From Phycisphaeraceae bacterium (lineage in GTDB: Bacteria > Planctomycetota > Phycisphaerae > Phycisphaerales > UBA1924), in assembly GCA_019636695.1 (NCBI GenBank), contig JAHBXD010000005.1:124001-188000 (forward strand): a stretch of 64,000 nt of DNA, written 5' to 3'. Shown piece by piece: positions 63,834-64,000 of the stretch; within the stretch, counting starts at the first letter, position 1, and every line of letters starts with the position of its first letter. The position numbers were made by a program, and so were the translations under genes. The notes beneath the pieces are model-generated. The model saw nothing but the letters and a program-made list of their open reading frames with translations, was not told the origin of the DNA and did not search any database.

Positions 63834-64000
63834 ATGCGGCCGGGGGCCAACGATAGAGCATAGGCTGGGTTCGCGAGGTCGCCAAGCATGCAGCGATGTC
63901 TGCCCAGGCCAGATCGAAGAAGGCCCTGTTCACTGGCCGGTTCCAGGCAGACGTGAACGGCTCCCTGCCCGGAGTCATGACGCCCTTAGGAGGATCGGGG

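Noticed and set aside
63896-64000. Possible 5' end of a gene running off the window
   Set aside because: An ATG at 63896 opens 35 codons to the edge, but there is no ribosome site and too little sequence to judge.

Overview
The window looks like a chromosomal segment of a GC-rich planctomycete, most likely of the class Phycisphaerae (order Phycisphaerales). This is an inference from several signs. Four secreted proteins end in a short P-x-P-G/T motif, a hydrophobic stretch and four arginines (a PEP-CTERM-like tail). One secreted protein ends in a duplicated 'GC-type' dockerin. There is a giant AsmA-like protein, a DUF1015 protein and a Ser/Thr kinase fused to WD40 repeats. None of the six tRNA genes encodes its CCA end. 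No phage, integrase, transposase, CRISPR array or rRNA is visible.

Region 1-3.8 kb: the end of an unknown gene and a strong terminator, then a same-strand trio of a glycine-zipper lipoprotein, a membrane FHA/trypsin-like protease and a MotA/TolQ/ExbB-type channel. It is closed by a tRNA-Met on the other strand. This trio is the best candidate here for an undescribed working system.

Region 4-19.9 kb: mostly unlinked genes. They are a Tat-exported class V aminotransferase, a dockerin protein, an M48 protease with a lipoprotein gene, a NifU-type scaffold, csrA, glutamate dehydrogenase, a UMF1-type transporter, a TrpB whose PLP lysine position reads histidine, a HEAT-repeat protein, a TPR protein, a cupin and a CpeT-like lipoprotein.

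Region 20-29.5 kb: hypothetical and membrane proteins, a medium-chain dehydrogenase, two abutting short-repeat arrays (an 8-mer then a 7-mer), a CTERM protein, a coiled-coil protein, a DUF3553 protein, rpoZ next to a CoaC-like flavoprotein, a tRNA-Ser, an M19 dipeptidase and a zinc-ribbon protein.

Region 29.5-46.7 kb: AsmA-like protein, lipoprotein, small HTH regulator, CTERM proteins, an orphan CoA-transferase subunit A next to putA, a divergent OsmC/TetR pair with a candidate operator, a tRNA-Ser and a PBP4-type peptidase. Three gene-poor gaps lie here.

Region 46.7-64 kb: DUF1015 protein, purD with a large insertion, a comparatively AT-rich kinase-WD40 gene, tRNA-Gly, a DegT-type aminotransferase, phhB divergent from gluQ, a DUF192 lipoprotein, a highly structured gene-free stretch before tRNA-Gln, and the classic translation/nucleotide cluster glmU(N-terminal half)-prs-rplY-pth-rpsF followed by ssb and tRNA-Val.
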